A stretch of DNA of 64,000 nt, from assembly GCF_900101785.1 (NCBI RefSeq), contig NZ_LT629688.1, positions 3,720,001 to 3,784,000 on the forward strand, read 5' to 3'. Below are positions 1 through 6,900 of the stretch, piece by piece. This DNA comes from Auraticoccus monumenti. Its GTDB lineage: Bacteria > Actinomycetota > Actinomycetes > Propionibacteriales > Propionibacteriaceae. How positions within the stretch are numbered: position 1 is the stretch's first letter; each line of letters begins with the position of its first letter. The notes beneath the pieces are model-generated. The model saw only the letters and a program-made list of their open reading frames with translations. It did not search any database and had not been told where the DNA came from. A program made the translations under genes and the position numbers.

Positions 1-293
1 TGGAGCCAAGCTTCACCCGCTGGTTTGGTGACGAGGGTGAGCACGTAGTTTCGCATGGCTCAGTCTCATCAGTCAACACACCGCCGCATGAATACCGATC
101 CTTTTATGTCATTACAGCCTCCTTTCGGGACAGCCATGGCCAGCTATGGGTTAGACGCCTGAACAGTGACCTCTCGTCGTGGCGATATGTCAGTGAGCAT
201 CATGCGGATGCGGAGTTCCGTAAGACTCCAGAGGGTCAGCGCCAATGGCACCCGCGACCTCCTGAGCGCCTCGATCCGCCCCCGCCCGCGTGA
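1..293 (+). CDS. 3' end of an unknown protein (truncated by window edge)
   Basis: An open frame enters from the window edge (first full codon at base 3) and runs 96 codons to TGA at 291-293. The peptide is compositionally balanced (Trp, Tyr, His, Phe spread through it, for example SFYVITASF and RLNSDLSSWRYVSEHH) and ends in a proline-rich tail DPPPPA, which is unlike the low-complexity shadow frames around it. No start is visible and I recognise no family. It converges with minus-strand genes ending at 370, with a hairpin between them. Its GC is lower than that of the housekeeping genes, in keeping with an acquired region. Confidence 0.6.
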   Translation, partial: EPSFTRWFGDEGEHVVSHGSVSSVNTPPHEYRSFYVITASFRDSHGQLWVRRLNSDLSSWRYVSEHHADAEFRKTPEGQRQWHPRPPERLDPPPPA

Positions 294-335
294 TTGGGTT
301 GGCATAGTTCCCTTTAGGCGGGCGGACATGAAGAG

Positions 336-360
336 GAGCCCCGTTTAACGTCCGGGGCTC
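336..360. terminator. Bidirectional hairpin terminator
   Basis: Arms GAGCCCCG (336-343) and CGGGGCTC (353-360) pair perfectly around a 9-nt loop. It lies between the plus-strand stop at 293 and the minus-strand stop at 370, the position expected of a shared terminator for converging genes. Confidence 0.6.
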
Positions 361-369
361 AAAGACGGT

Positions 370-614
370 TCAGACACAGTTCGGGAGGATGTCAGTGCCG
401 ACGTAGGACTCGACGAACTGTCGAGCCGTGGGCCAGTCGTCGAGGCTGATGCCGGTCTCTCGTCGTGAGCTTGAAGCAGCTCAGCGGCCAACCGGACAGC
501 GATTCGTTCCTGGCGATCTTCGATCTCCTCAGCCACCGAGTGAAGCTTGGCGATCTCCTCACTGTGGTCGGTGGTGCGGTAGTGGCGCTCGGCGTCCCCA
601 GGCAGGCGCTTCAT
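370..614 (-). pseudogene. Small phage-like ORF, frameshifted
   Basis: The ATG at 614 overlaps the stop of the upstream gene (ATGA). The first part is a charged helical segment (MKRLPGDAERHYRTTDHSEE, then a Glu/Arg-rich stretch ending LLQAHD). The natural continuation (TGISLDDWPTARQFVESYVG, ending ILPNCV at the TGA at 370-372) sits in the next frame, and a single missing base near 465 would join the two into an ~80-aa protein. Without it the first frame runs into Ser/Thr-rich filler. Function unknown. It is translationally coupled to the gene upstream. Confidence 0.4.
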
Positions 615-935
615 GAGTGCAAGCTCCAGGTGCCGATTGGTGTAACCACGTCGTTGACGTACTTGGCGTGGAAGATCAGTCCCCAGTGAAGCCGGTCCGC
701 GGCTCATGGAAGAGCAGCGATCGCTCTGAGTCCCACGACAGGTTGATCCGACCGGACTGGCCGGCCATCACGATGAGGCTCTTGACGCCACGGAGCCACG
801 ACAGCTCCATCGCGACGACTTGATCTTGCGGCTCGTTCTACAGTGCCCGAGCGCTCTGCTCCGGTGAAAGCTCGTAGACCTCGCGGTACTGCCCGAGCCC
901 CACGCCGGACAAGGATGGTCAAGGCGCGAAGGCAT
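611..935 (-). pseudogene. Broken unknown gene (several frame interruptions)
   Basis: Pieces of one plausible protein lie in successive frames: ALTILVRRG, then GQYREVYELSPEQSARAL, an in-frame TAG near 850, then DQVVAMELSWLRGVKSLIVM through RINLSWDSERSLLFHEPRTG, a TGA near 682, then LIFHAKYVNDVVTPIGTWSL ending at 611. One-base deletions and one nonsense codon would account for the breaks. The stop overlaps the ATG of the next gene, so the pair was probably an operon. I do not recognise the family; the start near 935 is a guess. Confidence 0.35.
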
Positions 936-963
936 AGCCCTGAGACTACGTGAGAGCGCCTGT

Positions 964-989
964 GAGCCGGTTTTGTACAGAACCGGCTC
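964..989. terminator. Hairpin followed by T-rich tract
   Basis: Perfect 9-bp arms GAGCCGGTT (964-972) and AACCGGCTC (981-989) around an 8-nt loop, followed on the plus strand by TTTATAT. It could terminate plus-strand readthrough upstream of lsr2, or be an operator for the minus-strand genes that begin just below it. Confidence 0.45.
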
Positions 990-1044
990 TTTATATGCCT
1001 GCACTCGTTAGCGCTCTCGGAAGCGCTTCTGCGCGTCTGCGTAT

Positions 1045-1072
1045 TTGCGTATCCTGTCGTGAAGGCTATAGT
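1045..1072 (+). promoter_or_regulatory. Sigma-70-type promoter of lsr2
   Basis: TTGCGT at 1045-1050 and TATAGT at 1067-1072 are separated by 16 bp, a near-consensus housekeeping promoter. A start site near 1079 would leave a ~36-nt leader carrying the GGGAGA ribosome-binding site before the ATG at 1115. Confidence 0.55.
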
Positions 1073-1114
1073 CGTTTCGACTCGCATACTCAGTCAACAT
1101 TCGGGAGAACCAAC

Positions 1115-1453
1115 ATGGGTAAGCGCACCATCGAGCTGCTCGTCGACGACATCGACGGCACAGAGCTGAACGAGAACGACGGCAAGACGATCCGCTTCGC
1201 CTGGCAGGGCGTGGAGTACTCGATCGACCTGAGCGAGAAGAACGCCAAGAAGTTTGAGGACGCGGTGGAGCCCTACCGCACCAACGCGACTCGCGTCGGC
1301 GGTCGGGTGTCCCGTGGTGCGGGCGTTGCCACCAGGACCGACAGGTCCCAGCTTGCGGCCATCCGTAAGTGGGCGCGCGCGAAGGGCATGAAGGTCAGCG
1401 AACGCGGCCGCATCAGCCAGGAAGTCCTTGACGCCTACAACGACGAGAACTGA
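1115..1453 (+). CDS. lsr2: Lsr2-family nucleoid-associated protein
   Basis: 112-aa protein. The N-terminal dimerisation half (about residues 1-60; acidic start MGKRTIELLVDDIDGTE, then IRFAWQGVEYSIDLSEKNA) is followed by a linker and a C-terminal DNA-binding domain (about 75-112) with an RKWARAKGMKVSERGRIS-type segment and the ending EVLDAYN, all typical of Lsr2. Members coat AT-rich, horizontally acquired DNA and silence it. ATG at 1115 was chosen because GGGAGA precedes it and the homologous domain starts there; the frame is open further upstream but has no better start. A strong promoter lies just upstream and a perfect hairpin follows. Its place in an accessory island suggests a mobile-element-borne copy rather than the chromosomal one. 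Confidence 0.93.
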   Translation: MGKRTIELLVDDIDGTELNENDGKTIRFAWQGVEYSIDLSEKNAKKFEDAVEPYRTNATRVGGRVSRGAGVATRTDRSQLAAIRKWARAKGMKVSERGRISQEVLDAYNDEN

Positions 1454-1473
1454 CACCCAGCTCAAACAGACCA

Positions 1474-1506
1474 CGACCCCGGTGAACTAAGCGCTCACCG
1501 GGGTCG
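1474..1506. terminator. lsr2 terminator
   Basis: Perfect 12-bp stem CGACCCCGGTGA (1474-1485) / TCACCGGGGTCG (1495-1506) with a 9-nt loop, 20 bp after the lsr2 stop and 14 bp before the stop of the converging zinc-ribbon gene. It probably serves both. Confidence 0.75.
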
Positions 1507-1520
1507 CTGTGTGTTCCTAG

Positions 1521-1661
1521 TCAGATGATGCCTTCCCCGCCGCACTTGCTGCAGGTGATGTGGTCCGGATAGCCGGGTTGCTCTCCCTTCGGGTGAGGTA
1601 GCCATCCGCGGCCATCACACTTGCTGCACACGACGCGCTTCTTACGACTATCAGTTCCCAT
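1521..1661 (-). CDS. CxxCxGxG zinc-ribbon mini-protein
   Basis: 46-aa protein with two knuckles, CSKCDGRGW near residues 12-20 and CSKCGGEGII at the C-terminus, separated by a Pro/Gly/His-rich loop. The paired CxxCxGxG motifs match the DnaJ-type zinc-binding element, as found in many small phage and mobile-element proteins. The ATG at 1661 is preceded by GAGGAGAG at ideal spacing, so I chose it; the frame is open upstream to 1913 and a longer product with a Cys-rich segment (SCQCEH) is possible. No enzymatic function is implied. It may bind nucleic acid or act as a partner protein. Confidence 0.5.
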   Translation of the reverse strand: MGTDSRKKRVVCSKCDGRGWLPHPKGEQPGYPDHITCSKCGGEGII

Positions 1662-1806
1662 GCGGTTTCTCTCCTCTCGGTGCTCGCACTGACATGAGTC
1701 CCAGCCCTTTCCCGTCTCGGCTGGGCGGTCTTGGTCACGGTCAACCTCGTGCTGGTACATTTCGGCTTGGACTTCCGCGATCGGGCGTCCGTACTTGCGT
1801 CTCGAC

Positions 1807-2040
1807 TCAGCTCGGGCAGCACGCCCGTAGCGTGACGGGGCTACCGCTGGCTTCGTCCCGATCGAGAAGGGGCTGCTGCTCCCTGTTGTCGTCATGACGT
1901 TGGCGATGCCCATCGTAGGCTCGAAGGTTCGTGATGTCGGTGATGGTCAGGTTGCTGTTCATCCCGCTGAGCAAGAGCTTGGCGTCCGTTGGGACCGGCC
2001 GTCCGTGCAGCAGGTCCACCAGGTCGGCCAGCGACCCCAC
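1807..2040 (-). CDS. Small hypothetical protein
   Basis: 77-aa frame from a GTG at 2040. The middle part looks genuinely coding (SLADLVDLLHGRPVPTDAKL then SNLTITDITNLRAYDGHRQR), with hydrophobic residues at helical and strand periodicity. The C-terminal third is less convincing and overlaps another open frame, so the true end may be earlier or frameshifted. No family recognised. It lies upstream of and in line with the zinc-ribbon gene. Confidence 0.35.
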   Translation of the reverse strand: MGSLADLVDLLHGRPVPTDAKLLLSGMNSNLTITDITNLRAYDGHRQRHDDNREQQPLLDRDEASGSPVTLRACCPS

Positions 2041-2057
2041 CGAGCTGACCGAGAGCC

Positions 2058-2736
2058 CTCGACCAGCTCCGCCTCGCCGAGCTGGCCGTGCGGGACACCA
2101 CCCGCTCGAAGCGGGCGGCCCGTGCGGCCACCAGGGCCGGCAGCACCCCGCGGACCCGGCGCACGCTGCCGTCCAGCCCCAGCGCTGCACGGGCCTCGCG
2201 GCGGGCCACGGAGGCTTACCTCGAAGCTTGGCGGGCCTACCGGGATGCCAGCAGGCCGTACGCGATCACGACGAGGACTGCCGCACAGCGCTACGCCGAG
2301 GTGACGTGCCGAGCCGTTCCGCGCGGGACGCTCTTCAGGCAGCCGTCGTCCCGGCGCGCCGCGCTGCCGATGCTGCCGGCCGTCAGCTCTCGACGCCGTC
2401 CGCAGGGTGGCTGCCCTCTGGGTCGAGTGCCACGACGATCTCGTGGTCCTGTCCCGACGGACGGCCGTTGAGGCGCACGAGCGCGCCACCGCCGCTCACG
2501 CCGAGCTGACCGAGGCCCTCCGGCTGCGGGACGAGGCGTACGCCGCGGCCGGCTACCGGGGCCGTTGGACCATCGATCCGGTGCAGCGACGGGACATTCC
2601 GGGGAAGGCCCGCTACCGGCCCGGGACCTTCTGGCAGGACGCGGTCGACCGGCAGTACGAGTTCACCGTGAAGGCTGCGGCCCCTGAGATCCTGCGCATG
2701 CGCGTCGAGACCTTCCCCGTCGAGACGCTGGCATGA
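2058..2736 (+). pseudogene. Broken phage-like gene of unknown function
   Basis: Coding-like segments appear in successive frames: LDQLRLAELAVRDTTRSKRA and ATEAYLEAWRAYRDASRPYA, then DALQAAVVPARRAADAAGRQ, then a long clean stretch from about 2389 (ALDAVRRVAALWVECHDDLV, AVEAHERATAAHAELTEALR, then YRGRWTID and FWQDAVDRQYEF) ending at TGA 2736. Two one-base deletions would give a single ~225-aa Ala/Arg-rich helical protein. The last ~110 codons alone are open from a GTG at 2407. The stop overlaps the ATG of the next ORF, which suggests an operon. No recognised domain. Confidence 0.4.
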
Positions 2737-3011
2737 CCACCACCCGCAACCGGTACGCCGCCGCGGCAGCCAGGCAGCAGCCGCAGCAGCAGCAGTGCCA
2801 GTGGAACGGTCGAGAAGCGCGGCCGCTGTCTGCCCGTGCCACCCGCCGCGCCGCCGAGCGGGGGCATGCCGCTCCCCTCCAGCTCATCTCCGGCGATGGG
2901 CAGAGCGACAGGCCTCAGGACTCCGACGCTGCCGAGGCCGCCGCTGCCGCCTACTGCGGCACGGACTCAGGCCCTGTCCTTCGTGCTCGAGAGCTGCACC
3001 CCAAGCGCTGA
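2733..3011 (+). CDS. Small hypothetical protein, Gln/Ala-rich
   Basis: 92-aa frame whose ATG overlaps the upstream stop (ATGA), the classic sign of translational coupling. The N-terminus has a Gln run (RQQPQQQQCQW) and the rest is Ala/Arg-rich and probably disordered. No domain or function recognised. The 4-bp overlap is the main evidence that it is real. Confidence 0.35.
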   Translation: MTTTRNRYAAAAARQQPQQQQCQWNGREARPLSARATRRAAERGHAAPLQLISGDGQSDRPQDSDAAEAAAAAYCGTDSGPVLRARELHPKR

Positions 3012-3123
3012 CCCGAGTCGGCGAGAGCGACGACCCTGGCGCCGCGGCAACTGCTGGGGCTACCCTGATTGATCACGACTCAGGGCAACGAGGGCCTCCG
3101 CGCCCGCTCACGGAGGTAGTAGT

Positions 3124-3146
3124 CAGGCGCCTACTTCAGGCGCCTG
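3124..3146. terminator. CAGGCGCC inverted repeat at gene end
   Basis: CAGGCGCC and GGCGCCTG at the ends of a 23-bp segment overlap the stop codon of the minus-strand 35-aa ORF. It can form a compact hairpin and is the likely terminator of that gene. Confidence 0.45.
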
Positions 3147-3238
3147 GGCTTGGTCGTCGTGGTGATCGTGGTCTTGATCCGCACCGGCGTGCCCTTAACA
3201 CGCACGGTGCGGGTCGAGGTCCGACGAATCGTTGCCAC
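3131..3238 (-). CDS. 35-aa highly basic mini-protein
   Basis: GTG at 3238 is preceded by AGGAAGGG at good spacing, and the frame ends at TAG (3131-3133) inside a hairpin. The peptide (VATIRRTSTRTVRVKGTPVR, then a Thr-rich run ending KPRRLK) has about eleven Arg/Lys and no acidic residue, with an alternating pattern that could form a beta-hairpin. It is far below ordinary gene-finder length. Function unknown; nucleic-acid binding is plausible from charge alone. Confidence 0.5.
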   Translation of the reverse strand: MATIRRTSTRTVRVKGTPVRIKTTITTTTKPRRLK

Positions 3239-3295
3239 CTTGACCCTTCCTGACGAACAGCTTCCGGTCGAGATCGCTCGACGCCCGGGGAACTT

Positions 3296-3496
3296 TCAGC
3301 GGGAGTCCCCCGACTCCGACTCGGTCTTCCGTTGCAACACTTCCCCGCGTCCAACTTCTGTCCGAGGCCCACCCGACGATGGTTCCGATAGCCGGAACCG
3401 GTGTCTGCCGTCAAGTTTGACCATAGGGTGGACGACGACCTCCGGCTCGGTGACACGCCGACACGCCTCTCGCTGATTCGCGTCCTCGCCTGTCAT
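3296..3496 (-). CDS. Small hypothetical protein
   Basis: 66-aa frame from an ATG at 3496 with a weak GAGGCGG upstream. The centre (TEPEVVVHPMVKLDGRHRFR) has the alternating polarity of a beta-strand protein; the C-terminal third is Ser/Gly/Glu-rich. It lies 57 bp upstream of the basic mini-protein on the same strand, so the two may be co-transcribed. I recognise no family. Confidence 0.4.
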   Translation of the reverse strand: MTGEDANQREACRRVTEPEVVVHPMVKLDGRHRFRLSEPSSGGPRTEVGRGEVLQRKTESESGDSR

Positions 3497-3718
3497 GATT
3501 CCGCCTCGCGCAGGCGCGCCTCCGTCGCCGCGCCCGCTTCGTCCCGCCATGCTCGCCGCTCGCGACGACCACCCCTCGGACCCGGGGTCCCACTCCCCCA
3601 CCCCCAGGTCGTCCCAGGCCGGGCGTCATAGGGCGACAGGTCGCACCCTGGGCGACCCCTGATCTAGACGCGGTAGTTGAACCCGTCGTTTCCCCGCAAT
3701 CACCTCTAGGAGGGTCCC

Positions 3719-4453
3719 TTGACCACCCCCACTGACCCGCCCGCGATCGGCAATGATGCCGGCCCCTCCACGCCCGAGTTCTCCTGGCCGACCTCCTGGA
3801 GCGCCTCGGCGCGAGAGACCGCTGACACGGTGCTCGCCCAGTGTCCGGACCTGGAAGGGGCCGAATGGGCGGCTCTGGAGCAGGCCTGCGCGCTCATCAC
3901 AGCCGCCGACGCCCACGAAACCGTCGCCTCGGCGGAGGGCTGGGTCGAAAGGCAGCACCGGCCGGACCGTCGCCCACCCCTGCTCAGTCGAGGCGAGACT
4001 CGCCAGGACGGCCGCAGCGACCGTCATGGCACGGCTCGTGCCCTCGACCGGTGGTCGCATGTCCGCCTCGGAGAAGGGACGCGCTGGAGCCGCTGCTCGC
4101 AACGGGATGCCGCGGACATGAGGCCGTCCACCCGCCGCCTTCCGAGCCGCTCGCGACGGGAGCGTCCCCCGAGGCGATGTCCGGATCTCGCCAGCGAAGC
4201 CAGTCCACCCGCTCCCTGACGCCACGATCCCGGCGCCCGCCTCCGGCTGGACCCTGTCCTCGACTCAGGCGGCCGCGCGGCGCTACGCCGACGAGCACGC
4301 GGAGTCCGCCGGCGTGGACCACGCCTCAGCAGCGCACAACGCCTGGCATGCTTCCTCGACGCGCTGGACGCTCTGGACCCGGAGCGGGGCCTCGGCGCAG
4401 CCCTGTTCGAGGAAGCCTGCTGGGACCGACTCGATCATCACGACAGCCTCTAG
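3719..4453 (+). pseudogene. Broken accessory gene with strong ribosome-binding site
   Basis: AGGAGGG lies 5 nt before a TTG at 3719, and translation gives a convincing N-terminus (MTTPTDPPAIGNDAGPSTPE, then ETADTVLAQCPDLEGAEWAA). Coding character then moves to another frame (VEARLARTAAATVMARLVPS), which meets a TGA at 4119-4121, resumes with QAAARRYADEHAESAGVDHA, and finally shifts again to the C-terminus LDALDALDPERGLGAALFEE...DHHDSL at TAG 4451-4453. At least two indels and one stop break an ancestral protein of ~240 aa. Helical, Ala-rich; function unknown. Confidence 0.5.
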
Positions 4454-4467
4454 GGGTTTCCTTGTCT

Positions 4468-4863
4468 ATGACGACTCCCCCCTGGATCTCCGCCGACCGC
4501 GCCGTGGCGCCGGTTTCCGTACGCGACGACGCCCGTCAGGGCGGCGAGAGCCTCGGCGCCGCCCTCCTCGGCGTCACGCCCTCGCTCGTCCCAACGGCGC
4601 CCGCTCAGCTCGACGAACACAGCATCCCTGCGAGCCTCCCCCGGCTCCCCTGGCGGCGCCTGGTGACCCGGGTGGCGGCAGGCGACGTGGACGCCGTCGC
4701 GACGGACCTGTGGGACCGGCTGACGGTCTTCGCCGGCCGAGGCGCCACCTCGCCGGGCTCCGTGGCCGCGTTGCGCGAGTGGCGCCGGGTGACGGTTCTC
4801 GACCTCATGACGCAGCTCATCGACCGGGCCGCAGCGGACTACCCGACGACGCCGGAGTCATGA
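4468..4863 (+). CDS. Hypothetical helical protein
   Basis: 131-aa intact ORF starting at the ATG at 4468, with AGGGG 12-16 nt upstream, just after the stop of the broken gene before it. The C-terminal half is clearly helical (RLVTRVAAGDVDAVATDLWD, VAALREWRRVTVLDLMTQLI). No domain recognised. The frame is open for a long way upstream, but that stretch is low-complexity Arg/Pro and was excluded. Its TGA overlaps the next ATG, so it sits in a small operon with its neighbours. Confidence 0.55.
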   Translation: MTTPPWISADRAVAPVSVRDDARQGGESLGAALLGVTPSLVPTAPAQLDEHSIPASLPRLPWRRLVTRVAAGDVDAVATDLWDRLTVFAGRGATSPGSVAALREWRRVTVLDLMTQLIDRAAADYPTTPES

Positions 4864-5054
4864 CCACTGCCGGCGCCCGGCCGGGCCCTCGACCCGCGGT
4901 GCGACCGCTGCCGCTGCGAGACGTCCCGGACGCTGTCCTCTGGTCCTCGGCGCTGGGCTTGTGGTTCACCTGGAACGGCTACCTGCGCCGACCTTGGCGG
5001 CACTCGCCAACGAACGCGCCCGGCGTCGACCCGTGCCGCCTGGGCGTTCGTTAG
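4860..5054 (+). CDS. Small hypothetical protein, possibly frameshifted
   Basis: ATG at 4860 overlaps the preceding stop (ATGA). 64 codons: Pro/Arg-rich start, then LRDVPDAVLWSSALGLWFTW, a Trp-rich segment that looks genuine. After residue ~44 the better-looking continuation (LAALANERARRRPVPP) is in the -1 frame, so the annotated C-terminus may be the product of a one-base deletion near 4993. Function unknown. Confidence 0.4.
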   Translation: MTTAGARPGPRPAVRPLPLRDVPDAVLWSSALGLWFTWNGYLRRPWRHSPTNAPGVDPCRLGVR

Positions 5055-5056
5055 AC

Positions 5057-5520
5057 CTAAGGGCTTCCCACCGCCTTTCGCAAGGGGGCGATGAACTTGT
5101 CGACTGACTTCTCCCGCGCATGCGGGCCTTTCGCAGGGCAGGCCAGCGAGTCATACCCGTCGAGGGCGATCTCCCAGCGGGTTGTCACACCCGTGTCGTC
5201 GCTGGTTATAGCGACGAGCTCCAAGGCCTTCACGCGCCGCAGCGGCACAATGCGCCCCGCCAAGTTCGTCGCCTTATTGTCGAGTCGGGTTTGTCGTGGG
5301 CGCTCGTAACAACGAGAAGGTTGCCAGCACTCAGCGCGTATACGCTCAAGTCAACGGTCGACTTGCTTGCTGTATGGCGGGGGTCCGCGAAGACCGCTTC
5401 AGGCAGGACACCTCCAGACAGTGCCGCCAAGGCCTTCAGCATTTCTGCCGGTGCCTTCGTCTCCAGTCCCTCGTCGACCGCACTGCGAAGCTTCTTCATG
5501 CCTTCCTGGATTAGGTCCAT
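5057..5520 (-). pseudogene. Unknown protein split by one frameshift
   Basis: Two overlapping frames form one protein. The N-terminal half from the ATG at 5520 reads MDLIQEGMKKLRSAVDEGLE, then LKALAALSGGVLPEAVFADP and LSAGNLLVVTSAHDKPDS. The C-terminal half reads DNKATNLAGRIVPLRRVKAL then VAITSDDTGVTTRWEIALDG and ends at 5057. A missing base near 5270 separates them. The restored ~153-aa product has a mixed alpha/beta look resembling PH-like accessory proteins, but I cannot name a family. It ends in a strongly basic helix. Confidence 0.5.
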
Positions 5521-5636
5521 GAGCTGATCTTGGCGCTGCTGTCACGCCGGAGTCGCTCGTAGGCCTCACTCGGCCCGGATCTTGACTGAACCACCGGCGA
5601 CCCAGCCGGCCTCCTCAAGAGGAAGACTTAGTCCGC

Positions 5637-5864
5637 ATGAGCACCCTTGACGACGTCTCCGCCGCTGCGGCCGCCGCGCAGGCAGCTCGAGCCCACCTCG
5701 TCGACGCTTACCACGCGGCCTACCGTGAAGGATGGAGCGTGGCGGACATCGGCAACGCCGCCGGCGTCTCGCGGAACACGGTCTACAAAGCGCTCCACCC
5801 GATCGAGAACCCGCGCCCTCCCGGCCGGTTCCGCAAGGGCCAGACCAAGCACGAGCCCCGCTGA
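5637..5864 (+). CDS. Small helix-turn-helix DNA-binding protein
   Basis: 75-aa ORF from an ATG at 5637 with AGAGGAAG upstream. An N-terminal Ala-rich helix (DDVSAAAAAAQAARAHLVDA) leads into a clear helix-turn-helix at residues 30-50 (EGWSVADIGNAAGVSRNTVY), the recognition helix being SRNTVYKAL as in MerR/RpoE-sigma-like and Hin-type HTHs. The tail is basic (FRKGQTKHEPR). Probably a transcription regulator of the island or a DNA-binding accessory factor. It is one of the few intact genes here. Confidence 0.7.
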   Translation: MSTLDDVSAAAAAAQAARAHLVDAYHAAYREGWSVADIGNAAGVSRNTVYKALHPIENPRPPGRFRKGQTKHEPR

Positions 5865-5950
5865 GGCCGAGTGGCGAAGTCCGCCGCGCTATCGGACGCC
5901 AGCGCTGGGGTCCTCGTGCGATCTGCCCCACCGACACTCCGTGGACCTCG

Positions 5951-5964
5951 TCAAGGATCCTTGA
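5951..5964. repeat. 14-bp perfect palindrome
   Basis: TCAAGGATCCTTGA is perfectly self-complementary and lies 87 bp after the HTH gene stop. A dyad this perfect next to a regulator gene is a candidate operator, although no gene starts right beside it. Confidence 0.4.
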
Positions 5965-5985
5965 CGGATGCGCCACACTAGGGGT

Positions 5986-6080
5986 AGAGGGGCTAGGAAG
6001 GTCGCTGGGTCAGCCGGATCGATGAAAGTTGATCACCCGCCACGAGCGGGAAACGCCCCCAGGACCTTCCTAGCCCCTCT
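5986..6080. repeat. 18-bp inverted repeat spanning the DUF3800 3' end
   Basis: The sequence at 5986-6003 (AGAGGGGCTAGGAAGGTC) recurs perfectly inverted at 6063-6080, separated by 59 bp that contain a smaller CCCGC...GCGGG dyad. The right arm includes the DUF3800 stop codon. It could be a large terminator structure or a pair of recombination or element-end sites. Confidence 0.55.
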
Positions 6081-6900
6081 CCAACTGCCGCCACCATGTC
6101 TGATGACGCACTCTCGCGCTCGCGGGGAAGAACTTCAGCCCCAGATCAGCGGCCGACCCCCAGCGACCGCGGACAAGCTGGTGCGAGGTTGCCTGCACCC
6201 ACTCGTAGTCATCCCTAATCAGCGCGGAACTCATCATGCCGCAGTACATATCAGCGGCTTGCAAGCCGTCAATGTCAGCCGTCTGGCGCCAACGCTGGGG
6301 CCACTCGATGTTGCTGTAGGGCGTTCCACGTCGGTCGCGGCAGGCGGTGTGGTGAAGGTAGGACTGCGTCTGCACGTGGTCCACCCCTCCGACCACGCCG
6401 AAGTAGATGCGCGCCACTCTCTCCCCGCCCGGCCAGCTCGCAGCGGCTTGGGCGATGCGCTCGGTGAGCAGCATGGTGATGTAGTTGTAGGCGACGTCGC
6501 CGGCACGCGCCATCTGCGCCCCCGGTCGGATTTGCGTCTTGTCGACGACGACGTGGATGACCTGAATGGAGGGAAGCCTGGCGAGGTGATCGACCAGGAC
6601 GCGTCGTCGCCCAATCTGTTTCGCCTTCAGGTGCTTGACCCAGTGCAGTTGACCCTTCACCTGCCACATACCGCGGCAACCGCCCATGACGATCCTCAGT
6701 TGGTCCTCGTACTCCTGGGCGACCAGTACCGCAGTCATGAGGAAATGATCAGATTGGCGATTGGGTTGCGTGTTCCGGTCCCCCGACTCATCAACGAAGG
6801 CAAGGATGCGCGGCATGCGCCTCTTCGTTGGGTCCGGCTCGAATCGCCCGGAGAGCACGGGCCCGGAGGGTCCGAAGACGTCCCAGTCCAGGGAACTCAC
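6070..6900 (-). CDS. DUF3800 domain protein
   Basis: 276 aa if it starts at the GTG at 6900, whose GTGA overlaps the stop of the upstream mini-ORF; an internal ATG at 6816 would give 248 aa. Family hallmarks: the first strand with an acidic motif (RILAFVDESGD), HFLMTAVLV, a central segment HVVVDKTQIRPG followed by YNYITMLLTERIAQ, and the late motif QTADIDGLQAADMYCGMM with conserved Asp residues. DUF3800 proteins have a predicted RNase H-like acidic core and are found in phage, transposon and defence settings; activity is not established. It is intact while many neighbours are broken. Confidence 0.85.
   Translation of the reverse strand: MSSLDWDVFGPSGPVLSGRFEPDPTKRRMPRILAFVDESGDRNTQPNRQSDHFLMTAVLVAQEYEDQLRIVMGGCRGMWQVKGQLHWVKHLKAKQIGRRRVLVDHLARLPSIQVIHVVVDKTQIRPGAQMARAGDVAYNYITMLLTERIAQAAASWPGGERVARIYFGVVGGVDHVQTQSYLHHTACRDRRGTPYSNIEWPQRWRQTADIDGLQAADMYCGMMSSALIRDDYEWVQATSHQLVRGRWGSAADLGLKFFPASARVRHQTWWRQLERG

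Noticed and set aside
3626-4225. Minus-strand 199-codon frame
   Set aside because: Opposite a plus-strand gene with a strong ribosome-binding site; Gly/Arg-rich shadow composition and no start signal.
3841-4467. N-terminal part of the 340-codon frame ending at 4863
   Set aside because: Low-complexity Arg/Pro; the real gene starts at 4468.
5986-6080. Insertion sequence bounded by 18-bp inverted repeats
   Set aside because: Only 59 bp lie between the arms; no transposase or target duplication is visible.
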